Source of the DNA: Bacteroidota bacterium
GTDB taxonomy: Bacteria > Bacteroidota > Bacteroidia > Chitinophagales > Chitinophagaceae
DNA: 64,000 nt
Assembly: GCA_023437225.1 (NCBI GenBank)
Contig: JAEZGS010000020.1
Location: forward strand, 142,451 to 206,450
Direction: 5' to 3'
In this document: one piece after another, positions 16,643 through 25,473 of the stretch
Layout of the letters: every line of letters begins with the position of its first letter
Position numbering within the stretch: the first letter of the stretch is position 1
Notes under the pieces: model-generated
Told to the model about the DNA's origin: nothing
What the model saw: only the letters and a program-made list of their open reading frames with translations
Database searches by the model: none
Program-made: the position numbers and the translations under genes

Positions 16643-17224
16643 TTATAATGGAAAACGTTCTAATGCCATCAACAATGATATTCCGAAGATGGCTCCCGAG
16701 GTAAATATGATAAAATCTCTTCTGTCGATCTTCAATGCCTGTACGCAAAATACCGAAACCAATAATATTATCGCTACTATTATTAGCTGACCGGCCTCCA
16801 GTCCGAGATTAAAGGCAAGCAACTGGGTAACAATGCTGCTGTCCCTGCCTAACAAACTCTTGAGGTAATTCGAGAAACCAAGACCGTGAATCAACCCAAA
16901 GAAGGTTGCCAGTGCGTACAACGTTCCCATTCTTTTCTGCCTTCCTGCTTCTGTTTGTCTCGTATTGAGCAGCGCCGTGATCACAATGGTTACCGGTATG
17001 AGGAATTCTATCCAGGCCGTCGAAACGGTGACGATGTTCAGAGCACTTAGTGCCAGTGTTATGGAATGCCCAACAGTAAATGCCGTCACAAGAATCAATA
17101 TCTTTTTCCAGTCACGTATGAGATAACCAAGGCATAAAGCGGCAACAAACAAAATGTGATCATAACCATTAAGGTCAGCAATATGATCTTTTCCTAAACC
17201 GAAATACAACCAGAACTCCTGCAT
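16643..17224 (-). CDS. HupE/UreJ-like integral membrane protein
   Basis: A 193-residue protein with about six membrane helices. L-N-G-Y-D-H-I-L-F (about 18-26) and F-T-V-G-H-S-I-T-L (about 49-57) match the GxDH and HSITL signatures of the HupE/UreJ group, where histidine/aspartate pairs are thought to bind a transition metal; family members are implicated in nickel or cobalt uptake. There is no hydrogenase or urease in the window. Its partner here is the M1 zinc peptidase encoded just downstream, so a metal- or secretion-linked role specific to that peptidase is possible but inferred. Confidence 0.85.
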   Translation of the reverse strand: MQEFWLYFGLGKDHIADLNGYDHILFVAALCLGYLIRDWKKILILVTAFTVGHSITLALSALNIVTVSTAWIEFLIPVTIVITALLNTRQTEAGRQKRMGTLYALATFFGLIHGLGFSNYLKSLLGRDSSIVTQLLAFNLGLEAGQLIIVAIILLVSVFCVQALKIDRRDFIIFTSGAIFGISLLMALERFPL

Positions 17225-17233
17225 AATAGTCTT

Positions 17234-17263
17234 AACTGCCGGTAAATTTGATGAGCGGCAGTT
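17234..17263. promoter_or_regulatory. Inverted repeat in the HupE / DUF6702 divergent region
   Basis: AACTGCCG at 17234-17241 and CGGCAGTT at 17256-17263 form a perfect 8-bp inverted repeat with a 14-base spacer; TTTT follows on the plus strand. It begins 10 bases upstream of the HupE start codon. It could be an operator for one or both divergent units, or a weak plus-strand terminator in the DUF6702 leader. Confidence 0.4.
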
Positions 17264-17334
17264 TTTTAACTGATTTGGTTAGATAAGAGTGAAAAATATG
17301 CAAGAGATTTGTAACGGAAAAATTTAACTGTTCA

Positions 17335-17883
17335 ATGGTGATACTGATGTATAAGTGGTTGGTTATTGTCGCCACGTTTTTTAATCCTGCTTTAATTCCA
17401 TTTCATTCAAATGCAGGCTCCACAGAATTTGTGGCGGAAGAGTTTCATCCATTTTATGTGAGTGTAACTGAAATCAATCACAATGAAAAAGAGAAGACTC
17501 TGGAAATTGCCTGTAAGATCTTTACAGATGATCTGGAATCTACATTGAATAAAAATTACAATACAAGAATCGATTTCTTCTCAGATAAAACGAATGACAT
17601 CGCCACCAAATGCCTGAACGATTACATTGGCAGACATCTATTGATACAGGTTGATGGCAAGCCCGTAAAGGCACAGATAATCGGGTTTGAGCGCGAATCG
17701 GAAGCCCTGTGGAGTTATTACGAAGTGAAGAATGTGGCATCTGTGAAGAAAATGCAGGTTCGCAATTCAATTCTGTACGATGCATTTAAGGATCAGATAA
17801 ATCTTATGCACGTAACAGTAAATGGGTCGCGAAGGAGTTCAAAACTCAATTACCCGGATATCATCGCGGAATTTGGTTTTTGA
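17335..17883 (+). CDS. DUF6702 family secreted protein
   Basis: A 182-residue protein with an N-terminal hydrophobic signal (about 4-22). E-F-H-P-F-Y-V-S-V-T-E-I followed by K-I-F-T-D-D-L-E (about residues 36-67) is characteristic of DUF6702, a Bacteroidota family of unknown function. The rest is predicted beta-rich with no catalytic motif I recognise. It is divergent from the HupE-like and M1 peptidase genes, an arrangement I believe recurs in Bacteroidota, suggesting a shared job. Its TGA is immediately followed by the convergent CorC-family stop, with no room for a terminator. Confidence 0.75.
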   Translation: MVILMYKWLVIVATFFNPALIPFHSNAGSTEFVAEEFHPFYVSVTEINHNEKEKTLEIACKIFTDDLESTLNKNYNTRIDFFSDKTNDIATKCLNDYIGRHLLIQVDGKPVKAQIIGFERESEALWSYYEVKNVASVKKMQVRNSILYDAFKDQINLMHVTVNGSRRSSKLNYPDIIAEFGF

Positions 17884-19182
17884 TTACTCTTCATCCATTC
17901 CCTGCCGGATCTCATCAGAAACATTCACGAGTACCTTATCGATGCGCTGCGCATCCATATCAACGATCTCAAATTGAAAGCCTTCCCAATCAAGTTTGTC
18001 ACCGGTAAGCGGAATCCGCTCTAACTGGTGAAGAATGAAGCCAGCCAGCGTATCAAAATCCTGTTCGCCTTCATTCATCCACTCTGTCTTCTCAAACCGT
18101 GTAAGAAAATCGTAAAAAGGTATTTGGGCATCTACAAGATAAGATCCATCCTCGCGTTCAACGATTTCGTAATCGGCAACATTGTGTTCGGGAAGATCAC
18201 CTACAATTGCTTCAAGGATATCATTCAGGGTTATCATGCCCAGCAGGCTTCCATACTCATCGATAATAAAACAGGAATGCGTTTTTGTTTGTTTAAATTT
18301 TTCAAGCACCTGGTATGCTGTATTGTTTTCGGGAACATATAACGGAGGCTGCATCATTTCTTTGAACATTGTTCTGTCATCCGCGATGTACAAGTCTTTT
18401 ATTGAAACCACTCCTTTAATGTTATCAATGTGACCATCACAGATAGGATACACCGAATGAGGCTCAAGCATGATCTTCTCTTTAATCGCTATTTCATTGT
18501 CCGAAGTATTGAACCATACAATGTCACTGCGGTGCGTCATTAATGATGTTATATTCCTGTCGCCCAGGTGGAATACACGTTCAATGATTTCCTGCTCTGC
18601 TTCATCAATAGTTCCCTGCTCGGTTCCTTCACTGATGATAGCCTTGATCTCTTCTTCCGTTACCTGGTTGTCTTTGGTTTTGATACCAAACAATTTAACC
18701 AATGCTGCAGTTGATTTACTCAAAAGCCAGATGAAGGGATGGGTGATGCGACTTACCAGCTGCATGGGTTTTGCCATTAGCTTGGCAATAACCTCCGGGT
18801 TTGAAAGACCGAGTCGCTTTGGAAACAATTCGCCCAATACCATCGAAAAATAAGTAAGAGCAACAACGATGATTGCAGTAGCAATGCCATTGCTGTATTC
18901 GCGTAGAGAATCAAAGCGCTGCAAAAATGCAACAAGATCTGTCTTGATCTGTTCCCCCGAAAATATACCAGTCAGAATGCCGATTAGTGTTATACCGATC
19001 TGGACGGTTGAGAGAAATGTATCCGGATGATTAGCGAGATCCAAAGCGTCTTTAGCGTTCTTATCCCCTTTATGTGCCTGCGCCTCCAATCTCGCTTTTC
19101 GAGCAGAAACAAGCGCTATTTCTGCCATTGAGAACAACCCGTTCAATAAGATCAATCCAAGAATCAATAAGATCTCCGCCAT
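17884..19182 (-). CDS. HlyC/CorC (CNNM) family transporter with CBS pair
   Basis: 432 residues. An N-terminal CNNM/DUF21 membrane domain with about four helices (L-N-G-L-F-S-M-A-E-I-A-L near 14-25 is the signature) is followed by two CBS domains around 200-330 (S-L-M-T-H-R-S-D-I near the start, I-I-D-E-Y-G-S-L-L-G-M-I-T-L at the second). The C-terminal CorC_HlyC domain ends the protein. The family is associated with magnesium or cobalt efflux; the hemolysin label is historical. It lies 11 bases after the PAP2 phosphatase gene and is probably co-transcribed with it. Confidence 0.9.
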   Translation of the reverse strand: MAEILLILGLILLNGLFSMAEIALVSARKARLEAQAHKGDKNAKDALDLANHPDTFLSTVQIGITLIGILTGIFSGEQIKTDLVAFLQRFDSLREYSNGIATAIIVVALTYFSMVLGELFPKRLGLSNPEVIAKLMAKPMQLVSRITHPFIWLLSKSTAALVKLFGIKTKDNQVTEEEIKAIISEGTEQGTIDEAEQEIIERVFHLGDRNITSLMTHRSDIVWFNTSDNEIAIKEKIMLEPHSVYPICDGHIDNIKGVVSIKDLYIADDRTMFKEMMQPPLYVPENNTAYQVLEKFKQTKTHSCFIIDEYGSLLGMITLNDILEAIVGDLPEHNVADYEIVEREDGSYLVDAQIPFYDFLTRFEKTEWMNEGEQDFDTLAGFILHQLERIPLTGDKLDWEGFQFEIVDMDAQRIDKVLVNVSDEIRQGMDEE

Positions 19183-19193
19183 TTATGTAGTGT

Positions 19194-19793
19194 TTAGTTC
19201 GGGAGCCTGCCGGCCTGCTTTCTAAAGATCCAACTGGCAAAAAAACCGATGCCAGCACCTAATAAAGCACCGGCGATCACATCTGATGGATAGTGAACGC
19301 CGACATAAACCTGGCTATAGGCTATCAGACCGGCCCACAAAAAAGCCAGCCACCAAAACCTGCCCGTATGCCGTAAAGTTATATAGAAAAACACAGCCTG
19401 AGCAAAATGACTCGTAGCGTGCGAGGAAGTGAAGCTGGAACTCTGAGGGCAATAGTTAATGAAGAAGCGCAAAGAACTACCGACTTCCGGGTCCTGGCAG
19501 GGCCTGGTGCGAAAGATCAATTCCTTTACCACCGAACTGCTAACCAGGTCACTTAGGGCTGCCGTGAGTAAGACTCCGGCTACCCACCATATACCTTTAG
19601 TTCCAAAATTCATCATTATAAAAATGAAGAGGAACAAGTAAAGCGGGAACCAAAACATCGTTTCCCGCGCGTGCAGGCAGAGCCAGTCAAGCCATTCATT
19701 GCTCCATTGCTGATTTATCTGCCGGATCAACCAAAGATCGATCGCATTTACTTCCTTCCAAACGATGACGGCCTGCAATTGAGCTAAATACAT
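19194..19793 (-). CDS. PAP2-family membrane phosphatase
   Basis: A 199-residue integral membrane phosphatidic-acid-phosphatase-type enzyme with about five to six helices. The three PAP2 motifs are K-E-L-I-F-R-T-R-P (near 89-97), S-F-T-S-S-H-A (near 119-125) and the final S-Q-V-Y-V-G-V-H-Y-P-S-D (near 160-171) with the nucleophile-activating histidine. The usual arginine of the SRxxxxxH motif is Q here. Lipid phosphate or undecaprenyl diphosphate are plausible substrates. A TAnnTTTG box ends only 5 bases before its ATG, so the mRNA may be leaderless. Confidence 0.88.
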   Translation of the reverse strand: MYLAQLQAVIVWKEVNAIDLWLIRQINQQWSNEWLDWLCLHARETMFWFPLYLFLFIFIMMNFGTKGIWWVAGVLLTAALSDLVSSSVVKELIFRTRPCQDPEVGSSLRFFINYCPQSSSFTSSHATSHFAQAVFFYITLRHTGRFWWLAFLWAGLIAYSQVYVGVHYPSDVIAGALLGAGIGFFASWIFRKQAGRLPN

Positions 19794-19798
19794 GGCCG

Positions 19799-19806
19799 CA
19801 AAAATA
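19799..19806 (-). promoter_or_regulatory. Bacteroidota -7 box (TATTTTTG) for PAP2 gene
   Basis: On the minus strand TATTTTTG matches TAnnTTTG exactly and ends 5 bases upstream of the PAP2 ATG. Transcription would begin at or next to the start codon. No clear TTG -33 element is visible. Confidence 0.5.
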
Positions 19807-19839
19807 AATACTTAATTTTACGGCTTTAGATAATTCTGT

Positions 19840-21807
19840 ATGAATCGTTTGTCGCGACTTACCCGCCTTATGGGAACCGTTGGATTACTGTTGCTGATCG
19901 TGTTCACTTTGGCCCGACTTGCTTCCTTCTTTTACTTTTCACACGGCGAAAAGCTCCTGGATGTGGGCGATGCGCTGATTCTTGGACTCCGGTTCGACCT
20001 GCGAATCATCGGTATACTGTTGTTACTGATGTTGATCATTGGAAACATTCCTTATGTAAAGCCTTATAAATCGAGAACCGCAAAGAGAACATGGAGTATT
20101 GTGCTTGCCATAATATTCACAGCAATGGTTTTCATGTACGTTGTTGACTTTGCGCACTATAGTTACCTGAATCAAAGACTGAATGCGAGCGTATTAAATT
20201 ACCTGGACGACGCCGGTATTTCCTTTCGAATGGTATGGCAGTCCTACCCGGTTATATGGTTGTTGATTTTTATACTTGGCGCAGGGGTCGCTTTTTACTT
20301 TGTCATTGAATACATATCAAGGAAGATAGCACACCGGGCACACAAACAGCGCCGGAAGAAGCGTATCGGTGAGTTTGCTGTTTGGTTTGTCGTGCTTGCA
20401 TTGCTCATTTTCGGAAGGATCTCCCAATATCCTCTCAGATGGAGTGATGCGTTTGGATTGGGAAGCGATTTTAAGGCGAACCTCGCTTTGAATCCCTTTG
20501 AATCTTTTTTCAACACACTCAAATTTCGCAATCATAACTATGATCCGAAGAAACTAGCGGAATTGTACCCTGTGCTGAATGATTATTATGACTTCAATAA
20601 CGACTCAACTATCAGTTATGTTCGGGAAGTAAAACCAGCAGACAGCACGACTAACATTCCAAATATCGTATTGATAATTTGCGAATCCTTTAGCGCTTAT
20701 AAAAGTTCTTCATTTGGCAATCCGCTAAATACAACTCCTTTTTTTGACAGCATTGCCAATAATGGACTGCTTTTTACCCGTTGTTTTACACCGTCTTATG
20801 GAACTGCGCGTGGTGTTTGGGCAACGATCACATCGAATCCCGATGTTGAATCGCCTGAAACCGCAAGCAGAAACCCGAGTGCAGTAAAGCAGAAGACAAT
20901 CATCAACGCTTTTCATCAACACGACAAATATTACTTTCTCGGTGGCAGTACAAGTTGGGCAAATATCCGGGGCTTGCTTCAAAATAACATTGACAGTTTG
21001 AAGATATATGAACAGGATGATTTTGATGCTCCTCAGATCGATGTATGGGGTATCAGCGATAAGAATCTTTTTTTGGAGGCGAACAAGGTTCTTGCAAAGA
21101 ACACAAAGCCATTCTTTGCTGTTATTCAGACTGCAGATAACCATCGGCCTTACACCATCCCTGACGAAGATTTGGTAGAATTTAAAAAGGAACAAAGATC
21201 CGTCGCAGAGTTGAAGGCAGCCGGATTCGAAAGCCTGGCGGAATACAATGCATATAGATATACTGATTATTCTTACCGCAAATTTTTTGAAGCGGCCAGC
21301 AAGGAGTCATATTTTGGAAACACCATTTTCATATTTATCGGGGACCACGGAATACCCGGAAACGCCGGTGACCTGTTGCCGGAAGCCTATACGCAACAGC
21401 GCCTCACCCAGCATCACGTGCCGATGTTGTTTTATGGGCCAGGCAAAGTGAAACCTGGGAAAACTGATCGTATAGCATCGCAGATAGACCTTTTGCCAAC
21501 GTTGGCCGGGCTGTTGAACATACCATACACCAACGCGTCTTTAGGTCGGGATCTTCGGCAAATTCATCCTTCCAAACAGTTCGCATTCCTGTTTGATGGA
21601 GACAATCAACAGATCAGCATCATAGACAGTTCGTATTTGTACAGATACCAGTTAAACTCAGAGAAGGCAGATATCTACTCGATCATCAACAACGTACCGG
21701 TAAATCAGACAGATCCCGTCAGGAAACGGATGCAGGAAAGCCGACGCCTGGCCGAAGCGATGTACGAAGCAGGGAAGTATATGCTTACAGGATCTTCTTC
21801 GCGATAG
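19840..21807 (+). CDS. LTA synthase-like sulfatase-fold membrane enzyme
   Basis: 655 residues. Five membrane helices occupy roughly 1-200, followed by an extracytoplasmic alkaline-phosphatase/sulfatase domain. Expected metal and catalytic residues are E282 in I-I-C-E-S-F, the nucleophilic T322 in S-Y-G-T-A-R-G-V-W, H435 in T-A-D-N-H-R-P-Y and D502-H503 in I-G-D-H-G. This is the LtaS/OpgB/EptA-like architecture, which transfers phospho-alcohol groups to glycans or lipids. Gram-negative Bacteroidota lack lipoteichoic acid, so the true substrate is unknown; phosphoglycerol or phosphoethanolamine decoration of surface glycans is plausible. The 3' end overlaps the convergent methyltransferase by 23 bases. 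Confidence 0.85.
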   Translation: MNRLSRLTRLMGTVGLLLLIVFTLARLASFFYFSHGEKLLDVGDALILGLRFDLRIIGILLLLMLIIGNIPYVKPYKSRTAKRTWSIVLAIIFTAMVFMYVVDFAHYSYLNQRLNASVLNYLDDAGISFRMVWQSYPVIWLLIFILGAGVAFYFVIEYISRKIAHRAHKQRRKKRIGEFAVWFVVLALLIFGRISQYPLRWSDAFGLGSDFKANLALNPFESFFNTLKFRNHNYDPKKLAELYPVLNDYYDFNNDSTISYVREVKPADSTTNIPNIVLIICESFSAYKSSSFGNPLNTTPFFDSIANNGLLFTRCFTPSYGTARGVWATITSNPDVESPETASRNPSAVKQKTIINAFHQHDKYYFLGGSTSWANIRGLLQNNIDSLKIYEQDDFDAPQIDVWGISDKNLFLEANKVLAKNTKPFFAVIQTADNHRPYTIPDEDLVEFKKEQRSVAELKAAGFESLAEYNAYRYTDYSYRKFFEAASKESYFGNTIFIFIGDHGIPGNAGDLLPEAYTQQRLTQHHVPMLFYGPGKVKPGKTDRIASQIDLLPTLAGLLNIPYTNASLGRDLRQIHPSKQFAFLFDGDNQQISIIDSSYLYRYQLNSEKADIYSIINNVPVNQTDPVRKRMQESRRLAEAMYEAGKYMLTGSSSR

Positions 21808-22531
21808 CAATCAGCCGCGGCGAATTGCGAATGTGATATGATCCGAATTGATAATCGCCATAAACATCCTGTATCTGCAGGTTGTGGAAGGCACACATGT
21901 CGTTGAAGTCGCCCAGGGAAAATTTCGCAACCCGTTCTGTATATTCCAGCGGCTCATCAAGCATTTCATCCTCGATGAGGATTTTTTTATAGAAATGTGT
22001 TTCGTCAAACCACTTGGTGATCAGGTACGTGACACCATCAATCTCCTTTTCCAGCCGATGTACGAGGTGATCTTCATGATAGTGAACGTTCAAATAATCT
22101 ATCACGAATGTGCCTGAAGGCTTGAGGGAATTTGAGATGGTGCGTATTCCATTGTAATGCTCACGCTCAGTTCGAAAATATCCGAAACTCGTAAAGAAAT
22201 TAAATGCGTAGTCGAAATAGTTTGTCCGAAAAGGCAGTCGCATATCGTGCTGGTAAAAATGCAATCGGTCATTCTCAAAGGTTAATGCGTATTCGATGCT
22301 TACCTCGGAAAGATCAATGCCGGTGACGTCAAAACCAAGTGCGGAAAGTATCCTGGAGTGCCTGCCCCGGCCACAGGCTACATCGAGTATTCGTGCGCCC
22401 GGAGGAGGTGTAATTGTATCAACCAGTCGCCTGATGAAGCTAGCAGCTTCTTCTTCATCGCGATCGAAATAGAGCTTATGGTAATAGGGAGAATTGAACC
22501 ATTCTTCGAACCAGTTGCCAGTCTTCTGCAT
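21785..22531 (-). CDS. Class I SAM-dependent methyltransferase
   Basis: 248 residues. Motif I is I-L-D-V-A-C-G-R-G-R-H-S (about 44-55), followed by V-T-G-I-D-L-S near 65-71 and an acidic post-motif region. The central F-D-Y-A-F-N-F-F-T-S-F-G-Y-F segment is common in small bacterial methyltransferases of unknown substrate. The substrate cannot be assigned. It is divergent from glmM and has its own -7 box. Confidence 0.85.
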   Translation of the reverse strand: MQKTGNWFEEWFNSPYYHKLYFDRDEEEAASFIRRLVDTITPPPGARILDVACGRGRHSRILSALGFDVTGIDLSEVSIEYALTFENDRLHFYQHDMRLPFRTNYFDYAFNFFTSFGYFRTEREHYNGIRTISNSLKPSGTFVIDYLNVHYHEDHLVHRLEKEIDGVTYLITKWFDETHFYKKILIEDEMLDEPLEYTERVAKFSLGDFNDMCAFHNLQIQDVYGDYQFGSYHIRNSPRLIAIAKKIL

Positions 22532-22550
22532 CGGAGCGCAATTGTTTGAA

Positions 22551-22558
22551 CAAATGTA
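22551..22558 (-). promoter_or_regulatory. -7 box (TACATTTG) for the methyltransferase gene
   Basis: A minus-strand exact TAnnTTTG match 19 bases upstream of the ATG. A TTC (rather than TTG) about 19 bases further upstream could be a degenerate -33 element. Confidence 0.5.
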
Positions 22559-22657
22559 AACACTTATGCCATCGCTTGAATAAACCTTTACACAATTGTT
22601 GATATCTGGGTTACCATTATTGTTGTTTCGGCATTAACCTTGTGCGATAATTTTTCC

Positions 22658-22688
22658 TTGTTTTCTGGAAAACCTATTGTATATTTTG
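22658..22688 (+). promoter_or_regulatory. Possible upstream promoter for glmM (TTG-N20-ATATTTTG)
   Basis: TTG at 22658-22660, 20 bases, then ATATTTTG at 22681-22688, close to the TTG-N17-23-TAnnTTTG consensus but with AT in place of TA. It would give a leader of about 65 bases. The exact box at 22735 is an alternative. Confidence 0.3.
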
Positions 22689-22734
22689 CACCTCCAATCC
22701 TTCGAAGGCCGTAAGTTAAGCTAATACAAACCCT

Positions 22735-22742
22735 TATTTTTG
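22735..22742 (+). promoter_or_regulatory. -7 box (TATTTTTG) for glmM
   Basis: An exact TAnnTTTG match 19 bases before the glmM GTG codon, the same distance as for def. No good -33 TTG is seen at the expected spacing. Confidence 0.45.
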
Positions 22743-22761
22743 CAAAAAAACCTGTAGAGTT

Positions 22762-24141
22762 GTGGCATTGATCAAAAGTATTTCTGGAATTCGAGGAACG
22801 ATTGGTGGAAGATCAGGAGAGAATTTAAGTCCCCTGGATGTTGTAAAGTTTAGCGCTGCTTATGGATCCTGGTTATTGAACCAGGGCAGCAACAAGAAAG
22901 TAGTTGTGGGACGCGATGGTCGTATCAGTGGAGCACTCATACAGAACCTTGTAGTGAATACGCTCGTTGGACTGGGTATCGATGTAGTTGACCTCGGTCT
23001 TTCGACAACACCTACCGTTGAATTGGCCGTTGTTTGGGAACAAGCTGCCGGCGGCATCATCATCACTGCAAGCCATAACCCAAAGGAATGGAACGCTTTG
23101 AAGCTTCTTAATCACAAAGGTGAATTCCTGAGTGCTGAAGATGGCGTTTTCATTCTTGACAAGGCAGACTCCTCGGATTTTGTTTTTAGTCCGGTTGACA
23201 AACTAGGCACCTGCACGAGCGGTAAGACCTACCTGCAGGAACATATAGATGCAGTTGTCAATTATCCTCTTGTTGACGTTGAATCAATTCGCAAAAAAAA
23301 TTATAAGGTGGTTGTTGACGTGGTCAATTCCACGGGTGCATTGTTCATTCCACCGCTATTAAAAGCGCTCGGTATAGAAGATGTGATCCTCCTGAATGGT
23401 GAGATCACAGGAAAGTTTGCGCACAATCCCGAGCCATTACCCGAAAACCTTGTTGAATTAAGCGCTTCGGTAAGAAAGCATAAGGCTGATATTGGTATTG
23501 CTGTGGATCCCGATGTGGATCGTCTTTGTTTTGTTTGCGAAGACGGAAGCATGTTTGGCGAGGAGTATACGCTGGTAGCCGTTGCAGACTATGTTCTGTC
23601 CAAGCGACCCGGAAACACCGTAAGCAATATGAGCAGCACCAAAGCACTCAAAGAGATCACCCTTAAACACGGTGGCGAATACTTTCCTTCTGCAGTTGGT
23701 GAAGTAAATGTTGTTGCGAGAATGAAAGAAGTGAATGCCGTTATTGGTGGTGAAGGCAATGGGGGTATCATTGTTCCCGACCTTCATTATGGAAGGGATG
23801 CGCTTGCAGGTATTGGTTTGTTTTTAAGTTCGCTGGCATCACACAAGAATGGTATGCGTTCTTTCAGGTCCAAGTATCCGGATTATTTTATTTCAAAGAA
23901 TAAGATCGAATTAGAGAATGGCATAGATGTAAAAGCCATTTTTGAAAAGATCAGAAAGAAGTATAAAAAACAGCCGATCAATACTGAAGATGGTCTGAAG
24001 ATCGAATTTGATTCAGATTGGGTACATTTGCGCACTTCGAACACCGAACCTATTATCAGGATCTATGCAGAAAGCAGTTTTGAAACTACTGCAAACAATA
24101 TTGCATTGCGACTGATGCAGGACATCAAGGAGTTCATTTGA
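22762..24141 (+). CDS. glmM: Phosphoglucosamine mutase
   Basis: 459 residues of the alpha-D-phosphohexomutase superfamily. I-S-G-I-R-G-T-I-G-G opens the protein; the phosphoserine loop is T-A-S-H-N-P with S104; the metal loop is D-P-D-V-D-R-L near 250; the sugar-binding G-E-G-N-G-G is near 330 and the phosphate-binding R-T-S-N-T-E-P near 420. It converts glucosamine-6-phosphate to glucosamine-1-phosphate for peptidoglycan and LPS precursors; related phosphomannomutase activity cannot be excluded. The start codon is GTG: no in-frame ATG precedes it and the protein N-terminus begins exactly there. The cysteine desulfurase follows 21 bases later. Confidence 0.9.
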   Translation: MALIKSISGIRGTIGGRSGENLSPLDVVKFSAAYGSWLLNQGSNKKVVVGRDGRISGALIQNLVVNTLVGLGIDVVDLGLSTTPTVELAVVWEQAAGGIIITASHNPKEWNALKLLNHKGEFLSAEDGVFILDKADSSDFVFSPVDKLGTCTSGKTYLQEHIDAVVNYPLVDVESIRKKNYKVVVDVVNSTGALFIPPLLKALGIEDVILLNGEITGKFAHNPEPLPENLVELSASVRKHKADIGIAVDPDVDRLCFVCEDGSMFGEEYTLVAVADYVLSKRPGNTVSNMSSTKALKEITLKHGGEYFPSAVGEVNVVARMKEVNAVIGGEGNGGIIVPDLHYGRDALAGIGLFLSSLASHKNGMRSFRSKYPDYFISKNKIELENGIDVKAIFEKIRKKYKKQPINTEDGLKIEFDSDWVHLRTSNTEPIIRIYAESSFETTANNIALRLMQDIKEFI

Positions 24142-24162
24142 TCTTTGCAGCGCAACCCGATT

Positions 24163-25290
24163 ATGAAAAGAATTTATTTTGACAATGCGGCAACAACGCC
24201 GCTGGATCCTGCTGTACTGCAGGAGATGATGCCTTACCTGACAGAGAAGTTTGGAAATCCCTCTTCTATATATTCTTATGGACGCGAGAGCCGTCTTGCT
24301 ATTGAAACGGCAAGAAAGTCCGTTGCACGAATCCTGGGAGCGCATCCCGCAGAAATATTTTTTACTTCGGGGGGAACAGAAAGTTCCAATACCGCGATCT
24401 GCGCAGCGGTCAATGATCTTGGTTGTACACGCATCATTACCTCGCCAATAGAACATCACGCTACACTGCATACAGTGGAAAACTTAGAATGCAGAGGGCA
24501 TGTAGCACTCGACTTTGTAAAAGTGCTACCTAATGGACATATCGATGTAACTCACTTACGAGAGTTGTTGAGCAGTTCGCGTGAGAAATGCCTGGTGACG
24601 CTCATGCATGCAAATAATGAGATAGGTAATATGATTGATCTGCATGAGATCGGTGCTTTGTGCAAGGAGTTCAATGCCGTGTTTCATTCCGATACTGTTC
24701 AAACGGTAGGTCATTTTCCCTTCGACCTACGCAATACACCTGTACATTTCATCACCGGTGCCGGACATAAATTCCATGGTCCGAAAGGAGTGGGGCTGCT
24801 GTATATCAATGAGAATGTGAAGATCAAACCCTTTATTCTTGGCGGTGGACAGGAAAGAAATATGCGGGCCGGTACGGAAAATTTATATGGTGTAGTTGGC
24901 TTCGCAAAGGCTTTGTCTTTAGCCACTGAAAATTATGAGCACGACAGCAATTATATGCGTGAGCTGAAAGTGTACATGATGAATGAGCTGCAAAAATATA
25001 TTCCCTCGGTTGGATTCAACGGCGATCCGCTGGGACGTAGCCTGTATACAGTTTTGAACGTTTCGTTTCCAAAAACCGAGCGCTCTGAAATGATGTTGTT
25101 CAATCTGGATATTAATAATATCTGTGCGAGTGGCGGCAGTGCCTGCACCAGTGGCGCTGATCAGGGTTCACATGTGATCCGGGCGATTAGCCATGATCCT
25201 AACAGGGTGTCTGTAAGATTTTCATTCAGTAAGAACAATACACGCGAGGAAGTCGATTACGTTGTTCAGAAGTTGAAAGAACTGGCGTAA
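24163..25290 (+). CDS. Cysteine desulfurase (NifS/IscS-like)
   Basis: 375 residues of the class V aminotransferase family. R-I-Y-F-D-N-A-A-T-T-P is the classical N-terminus; the PLP lysine is K203 in G-A-G-H-K-F-H-G-P-K-G; the persulfide cysteine is C328 in S-G-G-S-A-C-T-S-G. It mobilises sulfur from cysteine for Fe-S clusters or tRNA thiolation. The ATG at 24163 is chosen over an upstream TTG because it begins the conserved domain. No IscU or SufU partner is adjacent. It is probably co-transcribed with glmM. Its TAA is followed almost immediately by a large tandem repeat cluster. Confidence 0.9.
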   Translation: MKRIYFDNAATTPLDPAVLQEMMPYLTEKFGNPSSIYSYGRESRLAIETARKSVARILGAHPAEIFFTSGGTESSNTAICAAVNDLGCTRIITSPIEHHATLHTVENLECRGHVALDFVKVLPNGHIDVTHLRELLSSSREKCLVTLMHANNEIGNMIDLHEIGALCKEFNAVFHSDTVQTVGHFPFDLRNTPVHFITGAGHKFHGPKGVGLLYINENVKIKPFILGGGQERNMRAGTENLYGVVGFAKALSLATENYEHDSNYMRELKVYMMNELQKYIPSVGFNGDPLGRSLYTVLNVSFPKTERSEMMLFNLDINNICASGGSACTSGADQGSHVIRAISHDPNRVSVRFSFSKNNTREEVDYVVQKLKELA

Positions 25291-25293
25291 TTA

Positions 25294-25440
25294 GAGAAAT
25301 GGGAAATGGGAAATGGGAAATGGAAATGGGAAATTGCTATTCCCACATCTCCACATTCTCACATCTCCACATTCCCACATCTCCACATCTTCACATTTCC
25401 ATATTATTAACTGCATTCCGCTTTCCGCATTCCACATTCT
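25294..25440. repeat. Compound array: GGGAAAT (7), CACATCTC (8), GCATTCC (7)
   Basis: Three blocks. 25294-25334 has six GGGAAAT-type units, one of them a base short. 25344-25399 has seven exact octamers of CACATCTC/CACATTCC type. 25413-25440 has four heptamers (gcattcc, gctttcc, gcattcc, acattct). The array starts 4 bases after the cysteine desulfurase stop and ends about 33 bases before the amylase ATG, so any promoter for the amylase operon must lie in or next to it. Confidence 0.92.
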
Positions 25441-25473
25441 GTTTTAACGCTTATCTTTCGGAAAATTTATATC

